Under the pieces are notes generated by a model that saw nothing but the letters and a program-made list of their open reading frames with translations, did not search any database and had not been told where the DNA came from. The position numbers and the translations under genes are program-made. This document shows, piece by piece, positions 6,446 through 6,974 of a stretch of 6,974 nt of DNA. The DNA is from Caldifarciminota bacterium UBA1063 (GTDB lineage: Bacteria; Hydrothermota; Hydrothermia; UBA1063): the NCBI GenBank assembly GCA_002316275.1, contig DCDE01000010.1:1-6974 (forward strand), written 5' to 3'. Every line of letters begins with the position of its first letter. Within the stretch, counting starts at the first letter, position 1.

Positions 6446-6973
6446 TTACTTAAGAATCTCAAGATAGCCCTGTACAACTTCTGAATACGGAGTTTGAGGA
6501 TATTCTTTGACGAGTTTTTGAATCAAGTCTCTGCACGCAGTTCTTTCAACATCTTTAAATTTGCGAACCACAAGGATTGCCCCATGGAATTTCAAAAGGG
6601 GATCATCGATCATTTCAACTTGTTGAATAGCAACGGATATATCCACTGGTTTACTTTGTAGCGCGTTAAGCAACTCGACATATGTTATAAGGCTATTCTT
6701 TTCTTGTGTAGAGTAAGAATGAGGCACCACATTTTCACCAAAATATAGAGCTAAATAATAGCCACTGAGAAATTTGAGATCCGAAGGATCTCTATAATCG
6801 TTAAGGATCTCTATAACCATAAGTATATCGTTTTTATCTAATTGGTCTGCTTCGAAATATGATTGCATTAGTAGGCTATCCGCTTTTTCAAATTCACTGC
6901 TCCTTATGAGTTCAAGGCCTCTTTTGAAAGTCTGATTCTGCAGAAATACGAGAAGAAATGGCAATAACCTCAT
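6446..6973 (-). CDS. Hypothetical TPR-like protein with hydrophobic N-terminus
   Basis: This 175-aa protein is not assigned to a named family. Residues 1-12 (MRLLPFLLVFLQ) form a short basic-then-hydrophobic stretch that could be an export signal, although no clear cleavage site is visible. The rest looks all-helical. FKRGLELIRSSEFEKADSLL (16-35) fits a tetratricopeptide repeat A/B helix pattern, and DLIQKLVKEYPQTPYSEVVQ (149-168) fits the ending seen in TPR and BamD-like proteins (a helix, then YP-x-(S/T)-PY-(S/A)-E). The middle section is less clearly repetitive. The ATG lies one base from the right edge, so its ribosome binding site cannot be seen and a longer upstream start cannot be excluded. 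It converges on the signalling operon and shares no obvious function with it. A periplasmic scaffold or adaptor role is possible, but nothing in the sequence proves it. Confidence 0.7.
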   Translation of the reverse strand: MRLLPFLLVFLQNQTFKRGLELIRSSEFEKADSLLMQSYFEADQLDKNDILMVIEILNDYRDPSDLKFLSGYYLALYFGENVVPHSYSTQEKNSLITYVELLNALQSKPVDISVAIQQVEMIDDPLLKFHGAILVVRKFKDVERTACRDLIQKLVKEYPQTPYSEVVQGYLEILK

Positions 6974-6974
6974 A

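Overview
This is an AT-rich bacterial window with short intergenic gaps and overlapping genes. No rRNA, tRNA, mobile element or CRISPR array is visible. The organism cannot be named from the sequence. Low GC, tight gene packing, a lipoprotein signal and a probable exported TPR-type protein suggest an uncultivated, probably diderm lineage. A WOR-3/Hydrothermae-like or other FCB-like group is only a guess.

Layout. On the minus strand at the left end, a full glgA (glycogen synthase, 475 aa) runs into the first 57 codons of pyrG (CTP synthase), overlapping it by 8 bp. A 126-bp divergent intergenic region (1594-1719) holds two good sigma-70-type promoters back to back. One drives glgA, which has a strong Shine-Dalgarno sequence. 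The other drives the rightward operon; its predicted transcription start falls on the first ATG, so that mRNA is probably leaderless.

The rightward operon (1720-6341) has four genes that all overlap by 4 to 11 bp: a family 5 (oligopeptide-type) solute-binding lipoprotein, a membrane sensor histidine kinase, a receiver-only response regulator, and a protein with a dead GGDEF domain followed by an EAL domain that keeps all its catalytic residues. No transporter permease or ATPase lies among them. The simplest reading is a signalling chain: a ligand-loaded lipoprotein engages the kinase sensor domain, the kinase phosphorylates the receiver, and the receiver controls c-di-GMP breakdown by the EAL protein. 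The receiver and GGDEF-EAL genes look like the two halves of a REC-GGDEF-EAL protein split by a one-base frame difference.

A 104-bp convergent gap (6342-6445) follows, containing a weak AU-rich hairpin. The last gene, on the minus strand (6446-6973), encodes a 175-aa TPR-like protein with a hydrophobic N-terminus and begins at the right edge of the window.
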